Shown here: piece after piece, positions 50,667 to 52,002 of the stretch
Layout: each line of letters begins with the position of its first letter
How positions within the stretch are numbered: the first letter of the stretch is position 1
NCBI RefSeq assembly: GCF_003247215.1
Contig: NZ_QKAP01000141.1
Location: 1 to 52,002, forward strand
Direction of reading: 5' to 3'
DNA from: Malonomonas rubra
Lineage (GTDB): Bacteria; Desulfobacterota; Desulfuromonadia; Desulfuromonadales; Geopsychrobacteraceae
DNA length: 52,002 bases
Program-made: the position numbers and the translations under genes
Notes under the pieces: model-generated
Told to the model about the DNA's origin: nothing
The model's input: only the letters and a program-made list of their open reading frames with translations
Databases searched by the model: none

Positions 50667-51538
50667 GGAAACCTGATATCGACCTGTGGCAAGAAGGCGG
50701 CCAGTTCGTCCGGCAGTGGAGCTTCAACCGCAACCTGCGCGGCACTGAATGGATCGATAAAGGCCAGCCGGAAGCAATGCAGGAACATGCGGGGCAAGCC
50801 GGGCGGACAAGGCCCACGGTAGCGGCGATCGCCAAACAACTGATGCCCCTGCTCCGCCAGTTGCCGACGAATCTGATGCTGCCGACCGGTCTGTAGCTGC
50901 AGTTCTACCAAAGAGGCCTGTTCGTTGCGTACCAGAGCACGAAAATCAGTACAGGCCTGCTTTTTCTTCCCCTTGGCGGTCAACTGCGACTCCAAGCGTC
51001 CGCTTCCAGCGATCTTTCCTGCCACCAGTGCTAGATAGTACTTTTCTACCTCCTGGCGCATGAACATCTGTCCCAATTGACTGCAAGCCCGTTTCCCCTT
51101 GCCAAATAACACCGGCCCGGAGGTTTCCAGATCGAGTCGATGCACAGGGGCGACTGCATACTTAGCCCCCCTTTCTGCCAATAGCTGCGCGACCCGCAGA
51201 GTGAGATTATCCTGCTCATGGCCCTGACTGCTATGGATTACCAAGCCAGCTGGCTTATCGACCACTAGGATCTCTCTCGTCTCATAGAGAATCGAGAGAG
51301 ATTGAAACAGCGGTACTGGAACTGAGAGCAGTTCCAACAATCGACTACTATCAGGCAACCGGATTCTGTTCCCAACCTTTAGCAGCTCGTCGCCGTGCAG
51401 TACTCCTTGTATCCCTTTGACCTTTCCCTTATTCAAGAGTTGCTTCAGATAAGCCGGGGGAGCAGCAGGGAGTTTTTTCTGTAAAAAATCGTAGGTGGAA
51501 ATCCCTGTTTCGGTCTTTTTAACAATAAAAATCGGCAT
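50663..51538 (-). CDS. RluC/RluD-family 23S rRNA pseudouridine synthase
   Basis: The protein of about 291 residues begins at an ATG at 51538 (MPIFIVKKTETGISTYDFLQ) without a clear ribosome-binding site, so the start is uncertain. An S4-like RNA-binding part (FLQKKLPAAPPAYLKQLLNK, GVLHGDELLKVGNRIRLPD) precedes the catalytic domain: ILVVDKPAGLVIHSSQGHEQ, APVHRLDLETSGPVLFGKGK with the catalytic Asp, VELQLQTGRQHQIRRQLAEQ and HQLFGDRRYRG. The family makes pseudouridines in 23S rRNA. The target uridines cannot be told. Confidence 0.9.
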   Translation of the reverse strand: MPIFIVKKTETGISTYDFLQKKLPAAPPAYLKQLLNKGKVKGIQGVLHGDELLKVGNRIRLPDSSRLLELLSVPVPLFQSLSILYETREILVVDKPAGLVIHSSQGHEQDNLTLRVAQLLAERGAKYAVAPVHRLDLETSGPVLFGKGKRACSQLGQMFMRQEVEKYYLALVAGKIAGSGRLESQLTAKGKKKQACTDFRALVRNEQASLVELQLQTGRQHQIRRQLAEQGHQLFGDRRYRGPCPPGLPRMFLHCFRLAFIDPFSAAQVAVEAPLPDELAAFLPQVDIRFP

Positions 51539-51783
51539 AAAAAGTAAATAAGTCCTCGCCAAAACAACAGACAAGCGGAAAAATCGACCTGTTGTAAGGA
51601 TTAATTTCAAACTATCGATCTACTCAGTAAACCCGCATTCTTCGGCATTTTACGCAAGATCGAAACAATTATTTTTATTTTTCATCGTATACGGCCTAGC
51701 CACAATTAAACCAGCGGTCTACTCAGCAAAACATAGACGATCAATAACTTACTGTTTTTTCGATGTTTTTTTTATTTTTAGCA
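51539..51783. other. AT-rich intergenic stretch with a spaced repeat
   Basis: No gene is seen between the pseudouridine synthase and the terminal promoter. The nonamer TCTACTCAG followed by YAAA occurs at 51619 and again at 51718, 99 bp apart on the same strand. Several T-runs lie near 51755-51780 without a stem. Confidence 0.4.
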
Positions 51784-51811
51784 TTGCAAATTGATTCAAA
51801 GGGAGTATAAT
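51784..51811 (+). promoter_or_regulatory. Sigma-70 promoter of the terminal zinc-ribbon gene
   Basis: TTGCAA (51784-51789), a 16-bp spacer and the consensus TATAAT (51806-51811) would start transcription near 51818, about 53 nt before the start codon. Confidence 0.7.
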
Positions 51812-51870
51812 CCTACCCATTAACCACTAGGTGTTATTTTTAAACATATCTGTTTTACAGGAGTAAAGTT

Positions 51871-52002
51871 ATGGAGTGCCCCGTCTGCAAGCATTGTAAT
51901 CACAACGAGTTGGATCTGCATTCTGACGGTTACGCAAAGGACATCATCGAATGTAGCGACTGCGGTACCATCTGGTTGGATGTGGATGGTATGGCCAACA
52001 TC
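51871..52002 (+). CDS. Small zinc-ribbon protein, 3' end beyond the window
   Basis: The ATG at 51871 follows AGGAGTAAAG. The 44 visible codons read MECPVCKHCNHNELDLHSDG and YAKDIIECSDCGTIWLDVDG. Two Cys-x2-Cys pairs (CPVC, CSDC) separated by about 26 residues predict a single zinc ribbon. The frame is open to the window edge, so length and further domains are unknown. Family not recognised. Confidence 0.75.
   Translation, partial: MECPVCKHCNHNELDLHSDGYAKDIIECSDCGTIWLDVDGMANI

Noticed and set aside
1-52002. tRNA, rRNA, CRISPR array, prophage or plasmid origin
   Set aside because: No TPsiC-like GGTTCGAATCC, no regularly spaced repeats, no phage structural or replication genes were seen on either strand.

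Overview
The window looks like chromosome from a Gram-negative, mainly anaerobic member of the Desulfuromonadales (Geobacter/Desulfuromonas/Pelobacter relatives). This is inferred from gene content and layout, not from a search. The pointers are a reverse rubrerythrin, a BtsSR-like pair beside a short CstA transporter, a cysteine-type formate dehydrogenase linked to AsrA/AsrB-like electron-transfer subunits, several sigma-54 elements, a RelA/SpoT-TPR protein, and outer-membrane chaperones and proteases. No rRNA, tRNA or CRISPR array was seen.

Layout. 1-2010: the 5' two thirds of a class IV aminotransferase gene, then wreckage of a hybrid histidine kinase and a TetR regulator. 2076-8579 (minus strand): nadA, mfd, a parvulin lipoprotein and surA. 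8674-10060: tatA/B-tatC. 10263-13834: a large cNMP-binding/AAA-like/polyferredoxin membrane fusion, then rsgA. 13937-14442: small transposase and membrane-protein remnants. 14625-16532: an Nramp transporter fused to a UspA domain. 16533-18860: a decayed zone with one small intact gene and DUF2917-like, MocR-like and EAL remnants. 18942-22788: three overlapping redox genes. 22826-28344: an IPT/TIG exported protein, a pterin dehydratase, and LytS/LytTR plus cstA. 28429-30885: reverse rubrerythrin, tandem half-size permeases and rsmE. 30960-37273: a two-component envelope-type circuit (below) and a DUF815 ATPase. 37415-41842: ZIP transporter, NlpC/P60 lipoprotein, ROK kinase, SDR and RelA-TPR protein. 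42012-43140: remnants. 43261-52002: GAF-GGDEF, a frame-ambiguous unknown protein, DUF945, an HTH protein, ybbAP/tesA, an Rlu-type pseudouridine synthase, and the start of a zinc-ribbon protein.

The standout is 30960-36197. A membrane histidine kinase and an NtrC-family regulator are followed by two near-consensus sigma-54 promoters (33878 and 34166). Each is preceded by the same pair of 15-bp palindromic boxes about 60 bp upstream. The first promoter has no protein gene. It leads into a roughly 117-nt stretch that folds into three hairpins and ends in an intrinsic terminator. The second drives a single-domain response regulator and a DegP/HtrA protease. Directly after degP lies a second copy of the same three-hairpin RNA. 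The two copies share all three loops (a CTGCTCAG loop, an anti-Shine-Dalgarno ACCTCC loop, and a TCAGCAGGG terminator loop) while their stems differ with pairing kept. I read this as an undescribed paired small-RNA family inside a sigma-54 envelope-stress regulon.

Start codons were moved downstream of the longest open frame wherever a ribosome-binding site, signal peptide or upstream terminator supported it.
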